DNA from: Methylobacterium brachiatum
GTDB taxonomy: Bacteria; Pseudomonadota; Alphaproteobacteria; Rhizobiales; Beijerinckiaceae
Direction of reading: 5' to 3'
Assembly: GCF_020523825.1 (NCBI RefSeq)
Contig: NZ_JAJALK010000013.1
Location: 98,259 to 162,258 of the forward strand
Length of the DNA: 64,000 bases
Below, piece after piece: positions 1 to 8,830 of the stretch. The notes under the pieces were generated by a model. It was not told the DNA's origin. It ran no database searches and was given only the letters and a program-made list of their open reading frames with translations. Within the stretch, counting starts at the first letter, position 1. Every line of letters begins with the position of its first letter. The translations under genes and the position numbers were made by a program.

Positions 1-159
1 CACGGCGCGCCGGTTCGCCTGCGGGTTGAGCGCCAGCTCGGCTATAAGTCCTTGAAATACCTCACCAGCATCGAGGCTGTGGATCGCGTCGACGGCATCG
101 GCCACGGCCGCGGCAGCATGGTCGCGGGCCTCGGATTCAGCTGGTACGCTGGCATCTGA
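1..159 (+). CDS. C-terminal end of a molybdopterin-dependent oxidoreductase (sulfite oxidase-like), partial
   Basis: Only the last 52 codons are in the window; the frame is open from base 1 to the TGA at 157-159. The peptide contains GAPVRLRVERQLGYKSLKYL and ends in GLGFSWYAGI. The first stretch resembles the conserved segment near the end of the Moco domain of YedY/MsrP and sulfite-oxidase-like proteins (GAPLRLRV..QLGYK..K), where a substrate-binding loop lies close to the cofactor. The assignment rests on this short motif only. The rest of the gene lies to the left, so substrate and localisation cannot be judged. Confidence 0.5.
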   Translation, partial: HGAPVRLRVERQLGYKSLKYLTSIEAVDRVDGIGHGRGSMVAGLGFSWYAGI

Positions 160-198
160 GCCGCCCGCGGGACTCCATGCGGCCGGGGAGGGGGCCTC

Positions 199-1173
199 AT
201 GGATGTCACGATCGGTCTGAGCACGTTCGCGATCGGCGCCGCGGCGCTGGCGGTGATCACGCTGGCGGCCGGGGTGAAGATGATCCCGCAGGGCCACGTC
301 TTCACCGTCGAGCGGTTCGGCCGCTACGCCCGCACCCTCGAATCAGGCCTCGGCCTGATCATCCCGTTCGTCGAGCGCATCGGCCGGCGGGTGAACGTGA
401 TGGAGCAGGTGGTCGACGTCCCGAGCCAGCAGGCCTTCACGCGCGACAATGCCGGCGTCACCATCGACGCGGTGGTGTTCTACCAGGTGCTCGACGCGGC
501 CCGGGCCTCCTACGAGGTCTCGAACCTCGACCTCGCCATGACCACCCTGACCATGACCAACATCCGCACCGTGGTCGGCTCGATGGATCTCGACCAGCTC
601 CTCGCCCACCGGGACGAGATCAACGAGCGGCTCCTGCGGGTGCTCGACGCGGCGGCCGCGCCCTGGGGCGTGAAGATCAACCGCATCGAGATCAAGGACA
701 TCGTGCCCCCGGCCGACCTCGCCGGCGCCATGGCCCGGCAGATGAAGGCCGAGCGCGAGAAGCGCGCCTCGATCCTTGAGGCGGAGGGCCAGCGCGCCGC
801 CGAGATCCTGCGGGCAGAGGGGCGCAAGCAATCGGCGATCCTGGAGGCGGAAGGGCGCCGCGAGGCCGCGTTCCGCGACGCCGAGGCCCGCGAGCGCTCC
901 GCCGAGGCCGAGGCGGCGGCGACCGGGATGGTCAGCCGCGCGATCGTCGCGGGCGACATCGCGGCGGCGAATTTTTTGGTGGCGGAGAAATACGTCGACG
1001 CGGTGCGGGCGCTCGCCACCGCGCCGAACCAGCGCGTCGTGGTGGTGCCGATCGAGGCGGCGGCGCTCGCCGGCACTTTGGGCGGCATCGGCGAGCTCAC
1101 ACGCGCGGTCTTCGGCGAGGCGACCCCGCCCCGGCGCACGGGCTCGCCGCCCGATGTCGCCCCGCGGGCCTGA
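199..1173 (+). CDS. SPFH/band-7 domain membrane protein (stomatin/QmcA type)
   Basis: 324 residues. There is one N-terminal hydrophobic segment (about residues 5-25), then a band-7 domain beginning at VFTVERFGRYARTLESGLGLI, a typical stomatin/QmcA signature. A long Ala/Glu/Arg-rich helical region follows with the repeated motif ILEAEGxR (about 185-235), the coiled coil through which SPFH proteins oligomerise. The family forms large membrane rings linked to protease control and lipid microdomains. The ATG follows GGGGAGGGGG. The gene ends 3 bases before an NfeD-family gene; SPFH-NfeD pairs are a classic conserved operon, which supports both calls. Confidence 0.9.
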   Translation: MDVTIGLSTFAIGAAALAVITLAAGVKMIPQGHVFTVERFGRYARTLESGLGLIIPFVERIGRRVNVMEQVVDVPSQQAFTRDNAGVTIDAVVFYQVLDAARASYEVSNLDLAMTTLTMTNIRTVVGSMDLDQLLAHRDEINERLLRVLDAAAAPWGVKINRIEIKDIVPPADLAGAMARQMKAEREKRASILEAEGQRAAEILRAEGRKQSAILEAEGRREAAFRDAEARERSAEAEAAATGMVSRAIVAGDIAAANFLVAEKYVDAVRALATAPNQRVVVVPIEAAALAGTLGGIGELTRAVFGEATPPRRTGSPPDVAPRA

Positions 1174-1176
1174 CCC

Positions 1177-1626
1177 ATGGCCGATCCGCTGGCGATCCTC
1201 GCGGCCCTCGGGCCGGCCTGGAGCTGGGTGATCGCCGGCCTGGTTCTGGCCGGCGCCGAGATCGTCGTGCCGGGCGTGTTCCTGATCTGGTTCGGCCTCG
1301 CGGCCGTCGCGACCGGCCTCGCCACGGCGCTGATCCCGATCCCCTGGCAGGGCCAGACCCTGCTGTTTGCCGCCCTCGCCGTCGTCCTGGTCGGTCTCGC
1401 CACCCGCCTGCACCGCCGCGCCGGACGCCACGACGCCACCCTCAACCGCGCCGACCGCGGCCTGATCGGCCGCGAGGCCGTGCTGCCCGAGCCGATCCGC
1501 CAGGGCGCCGGCCGCCTCCGCTTCGACGACACCCTGTGGCGGATCGAAGGACCGGACCTGCCGGCCGGTGCGCGCGTGCGGGTGATCGGTCTCGCCGGGA
1601 CGGTGCTGCGGGTGGAGGCGGTGTGA
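1177..1626 (+). CDS. NfeD family membrane protein
   Basis: 149 residues. Two to three hydrophobic segments (about 14-36, 38-52 and 60-80) are followed by a soluble C-terminal beta-barrel of the OB-fold NfeD type. The segment from LIGREAVLPEPIRQGAGRL to GARVRVIGLAGTVLRVEAV matches the usual 'G..G.a...l.p.G.v...G....a' pattern. It lacks the N-terminal ClpP-like protease domain of long NfeD proteins, so it is the short form. It starts 3 bases after the SPFH gene and is almost certainly co-transcribed. Short NfeD proteins are thought to partner SPFH proteins in the membrane; the partner role here is inferred from the pairing. Confidence 0.88.
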   Translation: MADPLAILAALGPAWSWVIAGLVLAGAEIVVPGVFLIWFGLAAVATGLATALIPIPWQGQTLLFAALAVVLVGLATRLHRRAGRHDATLNRADRGLIGREAVLPEPIRQGAGRLRFDDTLWRIEGPDLPAGARVRVIGLAGTVLRVEAV

Positions 1627-1799
1627 GGGGCGCGCTGGGCGCTACCGGGTGGGTTTGTCGAGGACTGCTCCCGGCCCAGCCCAGACGCGCGGATCGCCGT
1701 CGCCGCTTCTCTAAAGCAGCCATTCGCCGGCCTGCGGCAATTTCGGCTCAAGATGGGAAATAAATTGCGGACTTCTGCCGCACATGAGGCATCCGAGAT

Positions 1800-2183
1800 C
1801 TAGAACATCCCGTTCGGATTGGCCGAGGCATCGGGCAGGATCTGCAGCATATCCCAGTGCTCAACGATCCGGCCGTCCTCATCGAGGCGAAAAATATCGA
1901 TGGCCGCATAGTCATGATCACCCGGCCAGTGCTGAAGGGAGTGCAATACAACCAGATCGCCCTCAGCAATTGCCCGCTTGACGTCTACGCGCTTGCCCGG
2001 CCACCCACGCGACATGCGCTCGAAATAGGCAACGAAGCCATCCTTGCCTGTGGCTACGTGTGGGTTGTGCTGGATGTAAGTGGCGCCGGCATAACGCTCG
2101 ATAGCCTCGCGCGGACGGCAATCGTTGAACATCAGCTCGTAGAACGCGATCACGTTCGCCTTGTTCTGTGCGAGATTTGGCAT
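1800..2183 (-). CDS. SnoaL-like / nuclear transport factor 2 family protein
   Basis: 127 residues from the second in-frame ATG (MPNLAQNKANVIAFYELMF); an upstream ATG at 2213 would add 10 residues without family support. The motifs ERYAGATYIQHNPHV, GDLVVLHSLQ, AAIDIFRLDEDGRIVEHWD and the closing NPNGMF are characteristic of SnoaL-like polyketide-cyclase-fold proteins. These are small cone-shaped alpha+beta barrels that bind hydrophobic ligands or act as isomerases, hydratases or cyclases. The substrate is unknown. The gene stands alone and convergent to the NfeD operon. Confidence 0.8.
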   Translation of the reverse strand: MPNLAQNKANVIAFYELMFNDCRPREAIERYAGATYIQHNPHVATGKDGFVAYFERMSRGWPGKRVDVKRAIAEGDLVVLHSLQHWPGDHDYAAIDIFRLDEDGRIVEHWDMLQILPDASANPNGMF

Positions 2184-2500
2184 GCCGTCTGCGTTTAACC
2201 CTCTGAAAGCCATCGGCTATTCATGAAAGGGAGCACGCCGCGAGAGAGCAGCCAAGCGCTTGGAAGCGGACGTTTCTATCCCCTGCAATGGGTGAGAGCA
2301 ATCCTCGCGTTGATGTCGGCTTCGATGCATTCGCCGTCCAAAAGCGGACCGGCAGAAATCCACCCAAAGCAACCTCGTCTGAAACCTGCGGCGTAAGGGC
2401 TCGACCCAACGTTGCAAGCAGCCGCGCTGCATGGATGAACCGCCCGGTCCCACACTCCTCGGTCGAGCCCGGGCGGTAGGCTGTCGTCCACTCACAGACT

Positions 2501-5377
2501 CTACCCGAACGCCCCGACCTCATGCTGGATCATCCCCGAGATCTCCCGCACCTGGTCGAACAGGCGGCGGATCGGCTGGAACAGGTTGGCGTGCTCGGCC
2601 TCGTAGGTGCCGACATCCCGGGGGCCGGCGGGCTCGCCGAAATTGAGGCCGAGCGTCGGGTCCGGGGTGACCGGGAAAATCTCGTCGAGGAGTTTCAGGC
2701 AGCCGTCGATGTCGAGGCGCAGGAAACGCTCCAGCAGCTGCTCCCGGGAGATGCCGGCCTGCGGGCGGAAGCCCGGAATGTGGACTGCCAGGAACCAGAT
2801 CCGGTGGATCAGCGCCAGCCGCAGGGCGTGCAGCAGGGTCAGCCGGGCCGACATGCCGGGCAGGTCGGGGGCGGCGGTGGTGAGCGCCAGCCAGTCGCGG
2901 GTCAGGCGGCCGAACAGGCCGCGTAACGAGGCGGCGAGGTCGAGGCGCTCCAGGGCGCCGGCGATCACCACCAGCTCCTCCCGGCGAAAGTCCTTCTGGG
3001 TGCGCCGGGCCCGTTCCAGCCAGACGGCCGGGTCGAGAGTGTCGATATAGGCGCGCAGCACGTCGAGATCGCCCACCGCGGCGGCGTGCTGGACCAGCCG
3101 GAAGGCCCGCGAGAAGCGCACCGAATCCCGGCGCATGTCGCGGAACAGGTCCGGGCCGCGCTGGGCGGCCCGGCCGATCCCGTGGAGGGAATTCGCCAGG
3201 AAGCCGAGCTGGTGCAGGATCGCGTTGTTGGGGATCGCCCGCATCTGGCGGGGATGGGTGATCCGGGCCGGCCCGCCCGTGTCGCTCTGGCGCGCCACCG
3301 GGCGGGAGCCGGTGCGGTCGATCAGGCTTGGGCCGAAGGTGCCGAGCAGGGCGGCGTAGCCGGCATCGTCGACCAGGGCCTCCATGTCCTGGCGGGCGGC
3401 CGTGAAGAATTCCAGGGCGAAATCCGGCTCCGAATAGATCGGGTCGTCCTTGGCGTCGCGGCCCTGCTGGCTGTCGTTGAGGGCATAGTCCGAAAAGCTG
3501 TCGTCCTCGGCGATGTCGAGGGCGTAGACGTGCTCGGCGATGCGGGCGACGCTGGCCTGGGCCAGCGCCTCGGTGCCGTAGAGCAGGTAGCCGTCGGTGC
3601 CCTGGAAGCTCGATTCGAGCCGCACCTTCAGGCCGGCCTTGCGGGCGCGGTCGCGGGCATCCTCGGGGGCCAGGTAGGCGAGGCGGTCGCGCAGCGAGGT
3701 CGGGTGGGCGCCCCGGCCGATCGACTCCCCGTGCGTGTCGAAGATCGCGAGCTCGACATCGGCCAGGCCGTTCTGGACCAGCATCTCGGTGATGCGCAGG
3801 CGCAGCCGCTCGATCCAGAAGGTCGCGGCGAGCTGGCCGACATAGCGGCCGGAATCCGAGTAGCCGAATTGCACGGTGAGCCGGCCGATCCGCTTCAGGT
3901 ACTGGCGCCAATGCGGGTTGCGCAGGGCGTCGTCGAGCACCCGGATGCCCTGTTCCAGGGCGCTCGCGGTCTCGAACAGGGGCGTGATCTCGAGCTTGTC
4001 GGCAATGCCGTAATGGCGCGCCAGCCAGAGGGCGGCGAGCAGGGTGTAGCCGGTCTCGGTCTCGGCGATGAGGAAGCGCACCGGGTGGGTGCCGTCCACG
4101 TGCTTGAGGATCTGGGCGATGGTCATCATCAGCCGGGCGGCGGAGGCCCGCTCGGCGGCGAGCGCGCCGAAATCCACCGCGACCGGGCGGACGTCGTTCA
4201 GGAGCGTGTGGATGGTGGCCAGATGCGAGCGGCGCTGGGCGGAATCGGTCGGCTCGCCCTCCAGGTCGATCACCCGGCGCACGGCGTTGTGGATCTGGCT
4301 GGCGTTGAGCCGGAAATGCGGCAGGGCGTTCGACAGGCCGTGGGTGGCGACCCCCGAGCGCAGGACCGCAATCGCCCGCTTGTCGGCCTCGTCGGCGGCT
4401 TCCAGGGCGGCGGTGAGCCCGGCCACCAGGGCGCCGGCATCGGTCTGGGCGCGCTCGCGCTCGATGATCAGCGCCAGGGCGAAGCGGTGGACCGATTCCA
4501 GCGACGGCTTGTCGCCGAGCCGGGGGGCGACCGCGAGCTGGCGGTTGACCGCGGCGAGCGCGTCTTGGGCGAGCGCCCGGACCTCCCGGCAGGCGGGGCT
4601 GTCGGGCAGGTCGCGCATCACCCGGTCGAACTGCATGCGCTTGGAGATCAGCCGGTAGCGCAGGGTGTCCCACCAGCCGATATCGGTGCGCCCGTCGGTG
4701 TCGCAGCCGACCCAGCTGGCGATGGCGAAGGGGCGGGGCGTCAGCTCGGTCCAGCGCTCGGGCCAGCGGGCGCGGGCGGCGTCGAGCAGGGCGCCGTTGA
4801 ACCCGTCGAGGGCGAGGCGGCCGTTATTGGCCGCCGCGCAGGCCTGCTCGAACTCGGCATCCAGGGTGATCGGCGCGTCCGGCCGGGTGGAGAGCGCGGC
4901 GGCGCGGGCGATCAGGTCGGCGCGGGCGGCGGCGTCCGCCAGGCTCGCGGCCTGGGCGAGAAGGCCCGCCACGGCTTTCGGCATGCCGAAGGTCGGGTGC
5001 GCGGTGAACACCACCGCGAAGGCGGTGCGGTGGATGAAGGCCGCGAAGGCGGCGAGACCGTCCGGGCCGCCGGGGGCGGCGGCGACCAGGCGCGCGGGGA
5101 TCGCGGCTTGCGGGTCGGCCGGCCCGGATTCGAGCCCGACATAGGCGCGCAGCCGCTCGGCCCGGGCCGCGAGCGCCGCAGCGCGCAGCCGCACGAACAG
5201 GCCGTCGAGGTCCCCCGCCGCGATCTCGTTGCGGTCGAACCGGCGGGTGATCGCCAGCGTCACGGCCAGGACCGGATTGCGGAACGGGTCCTCCCGGGCC
5301 TGCTCCCGGGCACTCTCGATCAGGCCGAGGAGATGGCTCTCCAGTTCCTCGGGCTCGCGGCTCGGCTCATGCTGCAT
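2501..5377 (-). CDS. ppc: Divergent phosphoenolpyruvate carboxylase-like protein
   Basis: 958 residues, close to the usual 880-960 of bacterial PEPC, which makes oxaloacetate from PEP and bicarbonate. Recognisable family blocks in order are FTAHPT (His127), TETGYTLLAALWLARHYG, FGYSDSGRYVG, DTHGESIGRGAHP, FQGTDGYLLYGT, GSRPVARQ and RAIPNNAILHQLGF. Several differ from canonical PEPC at active-site positions. The Lys of YSDSAKDAG is Arg. The first Arg of HGRGGSIGRGG is missing, while the second (GRG) is kept. TAHPTE is TAHPTF, and the segment after RAIP has changed. It is therefore a PEPC homologue whose activity cannot be assumed, although in methylotrophs PEPC supplies the serine cycle. Neighbours give no pathway clue. 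Confidence 0.75.
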   Translation of the reverse strand: MQHEPSREPEELESHLLGLIESAREQAREDPFRNPVLAVTLAITRRFDRNEIAAGDLDGLFVRLRAAALAARAERLRAYVGLESGPADPQAAIPARLVAAAPGGPDGLAAFAAFIHRTAFAVVFTAHPTFGMPKAVAGLLAQAASLADAAARADLIARAAALSTRPDAPITLDAEFEQACAAANNGRLALDGFNGALLDAARARWPERWTELTPRPFAIASWVGCDTDGRTDIGWWDTLRYRLISKRMQFDRVMRDLPDSPACREVRALAQDALAAVNRQLAVAPRLGDKPSLESVHRFALALIIERERAQTDAGALVAGLTAALEAADEADKRAIAVLRSGVATHGLSNALPHFRLNASQIHNAVRRVIDLEGEPTDSAQRRSHLATIHTLLNDVRPVAVDFGALAAERASAARLMMTIAQILKHVDGTHPVRFLIAETETGYTLLAALWLARHYGIADKLEITPLFETASALEQGIRVLDDALRNPHWRQYLKRIGRLTVQFGYSDSGRYVGQLAATFWIERLRLRITEMLVQNGLADVELAIFDTHGESIGRGAHPTSLRDRLAYLAPEDARDRARKAGLKVRLESSFQGTDGYLLYGTEALAQASVARIAEHVYALDIAEDDSFSDYALNDSQQGRDAKDDPIYSEPDFALEFFTAARQDMEALVDDAGYAALLGTFGPSLIDRTGSRPVARQSDTGGPARITHPRQMRAIPNNAILHQLGFLANSLHGIGRAAQRGPDLFRDMRRDSVRFSRAFRLVQHAAAVGDLDVLRAYIDTLDPAVWLERARRTQKDFRREELVVIAGALERLDLAASLRGLFGRLTRDWLALTTAAPDLPGMSARLTLLHALRLALIHRIWFLAVHIPGFRPQAGISREQLLERFLRLDIDGCLKLLDEIFPVTPDPTLGLNFGEPAGPRDVGTYEAEHANLFQPIRRLFDQVREISGMIQHEVGAFG

Positions 5378-5484
5378 GGATCCGTCCCGGCTCCGGTCGT
5401 CTCGCCTCTACTGTTATAGGCAAGGCATGTTCCACGCATGACGGGGTGACGGCGCCGCCGCGGGCGGCTAGAGCTTCCCGCCTC

Positions 5485-5787
5485 ATGGAGCGCCTGCTGA
5501 TCATCCTGGCCGTGCTGATCTGTGTCGTGGCCGGGGTCGCGGTGGTCGGCATGTCGGCCCGCAGCCGGCGCGCGCCGCTGCGCATGGGCTCCGAGCTCGA
5601 CGCCGAGGACGAGCACCTTCTGATCGGCACGGTCGGCCCGTCGCAGAGCCTGATCGACCGCGAGGCCGAGGTGCTCGACCCGCGCCTGCTGGATGTGGAG
5701 TCGTTCGACCTGAAACCAATCCCAGCCCCCGAGCGGACCGCGCGGATCGCGCCGCCGCCTCCCGAAGCGCCGGAATCGGGCCGATGA
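5485..5787 (+). CDS. Small single-pass membrane protein of unknown function
   Basis: 100 residues from the ATG that begins MERLLIILAVLICVVAGVAV; an upstream ATG at 5446 would add 13 non-conserved residues. One N-terminal transmembrane helix (about 3-22) is followed by a short basic stretch (ARSRRAPLR), an acidic middle (SELDAEDEHLLIG) and a Pro-rich C-terminus. The likely topology is a short anchor with a cytoplasmic or periplasmic tail. The stop overlaps the start of the next gene by 4 bases (ATGA), so the two are translationally coupled. No family is recognised. Confidence 0.65.
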   Translation: MERLLIILAVLICVVAGVAVVGMSARSRRAPLRMGSELDAEDEHLLIGTVGPSQSLIDREAEVLDPRLLDVESFDLKPIPAPERTARIAPPPPEAPESGR

Positions 5788-6407
5788 GGGCCGTGCGTCC
5801 CGGCGCGGCGGGCTTGCTGCTCGCCCTTCTGGCCGCCCCGGCGGCGCTGTCGGCGCCGGCTGCGCAGCCTCCGGCCCAAACGGCGCCCGCGCCGCCCGAG
5901 CCCGCGCCGGAGCCCGCTCCCGCCGCAGCCCCACCGGTGGAGCAGCCCTGCGGGGCCCGGGCGGCGCGCTACGAGGGCGGCAAGGGGTTCGCCATGGTGG
6001 TGACCCGATCCGGGCAGGTGCGCACCACCAATCCGCTCCGGCCCCTGACCCCGGAGGTGAACGAGGTCCTGCAGGTCGTGATCGCCGGCAAGGTCGCCAC
6101 CGCCTACGGGCCGGATTTCTCGACCCTGCGGCGCGGCACCGCCCCGGCCACCATCGAGGCGATGCTGGGCGGGCCGATCCACTGGCAACCGGCCTTGCCG
6201 ACCCTGCCGGACCCGATCGCCATCGTCACCGAGGAGGGGGCGACCCTGGCGCAGCTGGCGTTCCGCGCCTGCGAGGATCCCCCCGCGGTCAAGGCCGCGC
6301 CGAAGCCCCAGGCCAAGAAGAAGGCCCCGGCCAAGCGCGCGGCCCCGAAGCCGGCCGAGAAGGCGCCCCCGGGCTTCTCCGTGCCCCAGGGCGCGATCGC
6401 CGAGTAG
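5784..6407 (+). CDS. Secreted Pro/Ala-rich protein of unknown function
   Basis: 207 residues. An N-terminal signal peptide (hydrophobic core LLLALLAAPAALSA, cleavage expected near residue 25) is followed by a low-complexity PAPEPAP linker (25-50). A central folded segment of about 110 residues contains two cysteines (EQPCGAR and FRACEDP) that could form a disulfide. The C-terminal tail is Lys/Ala/Pro-rich (KPQAKKKAPAKRAAPKPAEK), reminiscent of cell-wall- or nucleic-acid-binding tails. It is coupled by a 4-base overlap to the membrane protein upstream. The product probably works in the periplasm; the function is unknown. Confidence 0.65.
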   Translation: MRAVRPGAAGLLLALLAAPAALSAPAAQPPAQTAPAPPEPAPEPAPAAAPPVEQPCGARAARYEGGKGFAMVVTRSGQVRTTNPLRPLTPEVNEVLQVVIAGKVATAYGPDFSTLRRGTAPATIEAMLGGPIHWQPALPTLPDPIAIVTEEGATLAQLAFRACEDPPAVKAAPKPQAKKKAPAKRAAPKPAEKAPPGFSVPQGAIAE

Positions 6408-6491
6408 GCGGGGCAGGGGGCTTCTTGCTGTCAGCGGATGGTGCTTACAGGACGGGGCACGGGTTGCCCCGTCGCACGGGACGCAGCGAGA

Positions 6492-6540
6492 GCCGGTCCC
6501 TTACCCCAACCCTCTCCCGCACGGGGGAGAGGGCCTGTCG
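6492..6540. repeat. REP-like intergenic palindromic repeat
   Basis: An imperfect palindrome built on CCCAACCCTCTCCC and GGGAGAGGGC with a short centre. This type of element is scattered between genes of many GC-rich proteobacteria. It lies between the secreted protein gene and the convergent HhH gene and may act as a bidirectional transcription terminator or mRNA stabiliser. The role is inferred. Confidence 0.6.
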
Positions 6541-6611
6541 CGCCTGGCATCGGTCAACCTGGAACAACGCATCCGCTGGCCGGCCGCAACCCGTTGGCGC
6601 GCGCGGAAAAA

Positions 6612-6971
6612 CTACTTCTGCTTGGCGATGACCTTGTCCTTGATCCCGTCATAGACGTTCTTCGGGATAATCTTCTTGGAGACCAGCTCGTCCTTGCCGC
6701 GATAGGGCCGGCCCTTGATGATCGCGGCGGAGCGAGCCTCGCCGATGCCCGGCAGGGCATCGAGCTCGGCGGCGCTGGCGCTGTTGAGGTCGAGCAGGGC
6801 GCCCTTGGCGGCGTTGGGCGACCCGGCCACGGGCGCGCTCGGGGCGGTCGGCTTGGCGGGGGCGGTCGGGGCCGCGGGGCTCGACGTCTGGGGTGCCTGC
6901 GCCCAGGCGGGCGCCGCCAACAGGCTCGAGAGCAGGGCGAGGGCGGTAAAAGTCTTTTTGGAGGAAGCCAT
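6612..6971 (-). CDS. Secreted helix-hairpin-helix (ComEA-like) protein
   Basis: 119 residues. The N-terminal signal peptide (MASSKKTFTALALLSSLLAAPAWA) ends in an AxA site. An Ala/Pro/Thr-rich linker (25-60) leads to a ComEA-type helix-hairpin-helix domain: LLDLNSASAAELDALPGIGEARSAAIIKGRPYRGKDELV. The 'LNSA...L..LPGIG...A..I...RPY.....L' pattern is diagnostic. ComEA domains bind DNA without sequence specificity during uptake, and in alphaproteobacteria short versions are common with unproven roles. The lysine-rich end (KDKVIAKQK) may also help bind DNA. Confidence 0.82.
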   Translation of the reverse strand: MASSKKTFTALALLSSLLAAPAWAQAPQTSSPAAPTAPAKPTAPSAPVAGSPNAAKGALLDLNSASAAELDALPGIGEARSAAIIKGRPYRGKDELVSKKIIPKNVYDGIKDKVIAKQK

Positions 6972-7197
6972 GGCGGTTCTCCCGAAGGGCCGGCCCGCTG
7001 CGCGGTGCCGTGGCCCGGATCTAGGTCCCGGCGACTTGAACCCCGGCTTAACGGTTGTGGTGCTGCGCCTCTAGCCACGGCCGGGCGCCGGCGTTATAAG
7101 CGCGCCCTCATCCGTATCCCGCGGTGTGCGAGGCGATCCTTGATCGAGGAGCCGCCCGCGCGCCGCTTTGCCCGCGGCATCACGAAGGATCCCTGCC

Positions 7198-7386
7198 ATG
7201 GCCGTTCCGAAGCGAAAGACTTCCCCCTCCCGTCGCGGCATGCGCCGCTCGGCCGACGCCCTCAAGGCGCCGACCTATGTCGAGGACAAGGATTCGGGCG
7301 AGCTGCGCCGTCCCCACCACATCGACCTGAAGACCGGCATGTATCGCGGCCGTCAGGTGCTGAAGGTGAAGTCGGCCGAGGCGTAA
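7198..7386 (+). CDS. rpmF: 50S ribosomal protein L32
   Basis: 62 residues beginning [20 protein letters not shown], the universally conserved L32 start, followed by the alphaproteobacterial extension [23 protein letters not shown]. The upstream ATG at 7168 is out of line with the family; the real start is the ATG at 7198. It is the zinc-ribbon-less (cysteine-free) form, as is usual in this class. It is monocistronic, with intergenic repeat sequence downstream. Confidence 0.95.
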
Positions 7387-7426
7387 GCTTCGGGATCGAT
7401 TCGGGGCCCGGGACGTCCCAGTCTCG

Positions 7427-7680
7427 GCCTCATCCTGAGGTGCGCGCGCGAAGCGGGCGCCTCGAAGATCCTTCCGGAAGACACAAAGATCCCTGGCCCC
7501 CCTCGAGGCCCGCTGAGGCGGTCACTTCAGGACAAGGGGAACGCTTGCGATGTGCGTGACGCGCGCATCCCGGCACCATGATCGCGAGCGCATCTATGCA
7601 GGGCGGCACACGCTCTGCGGCCGTAGCGGTCTGCCGGGTTGCTTCGCTGCGCTCGAAATGACGGCAAGGCGATCAAGAAT
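7427..7680. repeat. Intergenic repeat sequences
   Basis: The 296 bases between rpmF and the next gene hold no credible coding region. Two stretches look like dispersed alphaproteobacterial intergenic repeats. The first (7427-7480) is a CTCATCCTGAGGTGC palindrome with the arm GCCTCGAAGATCC. The second (about 7625-7670) contains GCTTCGCTGCGCTCGAAATG. Both could fold into hairpins. A weaker related element lies near 11228-11265. Confidence 0.5.
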
Positions 7681-7682
7681 CA

Positions 7683-7997
7683 TCACGCCAGCCGGCGTGC
7701 GGCCTCCGCGTAGCGCGCCGCGGCTGCCCGGGTGCGTTCCAGCCGCGACGGCCTGAGGGTCGGATCGCTGGCGGTCAGCAGGTGCGTGACGAAGCCCGCG
7801 GCCGCCCCACCTGTGCCGAATCGGTCCGGCGGGATGATCGTCGCGCGCGGCTCCGGCCGGCCTCCATCCAGAACCACCAGGGCCCGGACCGGCGGGATCG
7901 CGTCCGTGGACGCGACCGACCCGCTGGCGGCGGCCGCAGGGTGGGCCGGCCCGCTCCAGGCTGCACCGGTCCGGCCGATTCTCTCGATCCGCGCCAT
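7683..7997 (-). CDS. Conserved-looking hypothetical protein
   Basis: 104 residues from the internal ATG (MARIERIGRTGAAWSG); the ATG at 8036 would prepend a basic stretch. The sequence is mixed, without signal peptide or membrane segment: an Ala-rich N-terminus, a short core (PVRALVVLDGGRPEPRATIIPPDRFG), a Gly/Ala segment and a basic amphipathic C-terminal helix (RPSRLERTRAAAARYAEAARRLA). Codon use is like the host. No family is recognised. It is divergent from nothing nearby and probably monocistronic. Confidence 0.5.
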   Translation of the reverse strand: MARIERIGRTGAAWSGPAHPAAAASGSVASTDAIPPVRALVVLDGGRPEPRATIIPPDRFGTGGAAAGFVTHLLTASDPTLRPSRLERTRAAAARYAEAARRLA

Positions 7998-8116
7998 GGC
8001 GACACCCTCCGCACGTTTCCGTGCCCGTGTCGCCAACGTGGGACTGGCCTTAACGGTTCGTCAACTTATCGGAAACACGTAGTCGCACCCCCGTGACCGG
8101 TTTTCGCCAGCCAATG

Positions 8117-8719
8117 TCACTTCTTGGCGAGCGCCTCGAGGCGTTGCTGCATCTCCAGCATCTGCCGCTTGAGGTCGTCGAGCTCGCCGCCGGAATAGGC
8201 CGGCGTGCCCTGCGGCGGCGCCTGCGGGGCCGGGGACTGCGCCCCGCCGGCGGGCGGCGCGAAACCGGTGAACATCTTCATGGCGTCGCCGAAGAAGTTC
8301 ATGTTGGTCCGCACCGACTGCTCGATCGCGTTCTGGAACGCGGCCGGGCCGAAGCTGTGGGCGAATTTCTCGCGCAGGCCGTCCTGATCCTTGGCGAAGT
8401 TCGCCATCGAGAATTCCAGGAAGCTCGGCACCATGGTGCGCATGCTGTCGCCGTAGAAGCGGATCAACTGGCGCAGGAACGCCACCGGCAGCAGGTTCTC
8501 GGCGCCGGCCTTGTTCTCCTGCTCGAAGATGATCTGCGTCAGCACCGAGCGGGTGATGTCGTCGCCCGCCCGCGCATCGTAGACGACGAAATCCTCGCCG
8601 TTCTGGACCATCGTGGCGAGGTCTTCCAGCGTCACGTAGGTCGAGGTGCCGGTGTGATACAGGCGCCGGTTGGCGTATTTCTTGATGACGGTCTGGGTGG
8701 CCTTGACGGTATCCGCCAT
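8117..8719 (-). CDS. phaR: Polyhydroxyalkanoate synthesis repressor PhaR
   Basis: 200 residues. The N-terminal PHB-accumulation regulator domain (about 10-75) contains IKKYANRRLYHTGTSTYVTLEDLA, a diagnostic PhaR motif that forms the DNA-binding part. It is followed by the second PhaR domain (about 78-125: ITRSVLTQIIFEQENK..., FLRQLIRFYGDSMR). The C-terminus is Pro/Gly-rich and ends in a short coiled coil (LDDLKRQMLEMQQRLEALAK). PhaR binds PHB granules and represses phasin and PHB genes until polymer accumulates. It is divergent from phaA-phaB, the expected context. Confidence 0.95.
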   Translation of the reverse strand: MADTVKATQTVIKKYANRRLYHTGTSTYVTLEDLATMVQNGEDFVVYDARAGDDITRSVLTQIIFEQENKAGAENLLPVAFLRQLIRFYGDSMRTMVPSFLEFSMANFAKDQDGLREKFAHSFGPAAFQNAIEQSVRTNMNFFGDAMKMFTGFAPPAGGAQSPAPQAPPQGTPAYSGGELDDLKRQMLEMQQRLEALAKK

Positions 8720-8830
8720 CGGGAACGGCCTTTCTGGACTCGGGACTCTAGGGGCGTTTCAGGCTCGCGCGATGCGACCCGGCGGGGATCGTCTTCGCGC
8801 CCGCAACACGATCCTTAAAGCCTTCCACGG

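Noticed and set aside
3086..5419. 777-codon plus-strand frame opposite the PEPC-like gene
   Set aside because: It is antisense to a gene with clear family motifs and arises from the GC-rich codon bias; it has no family features.
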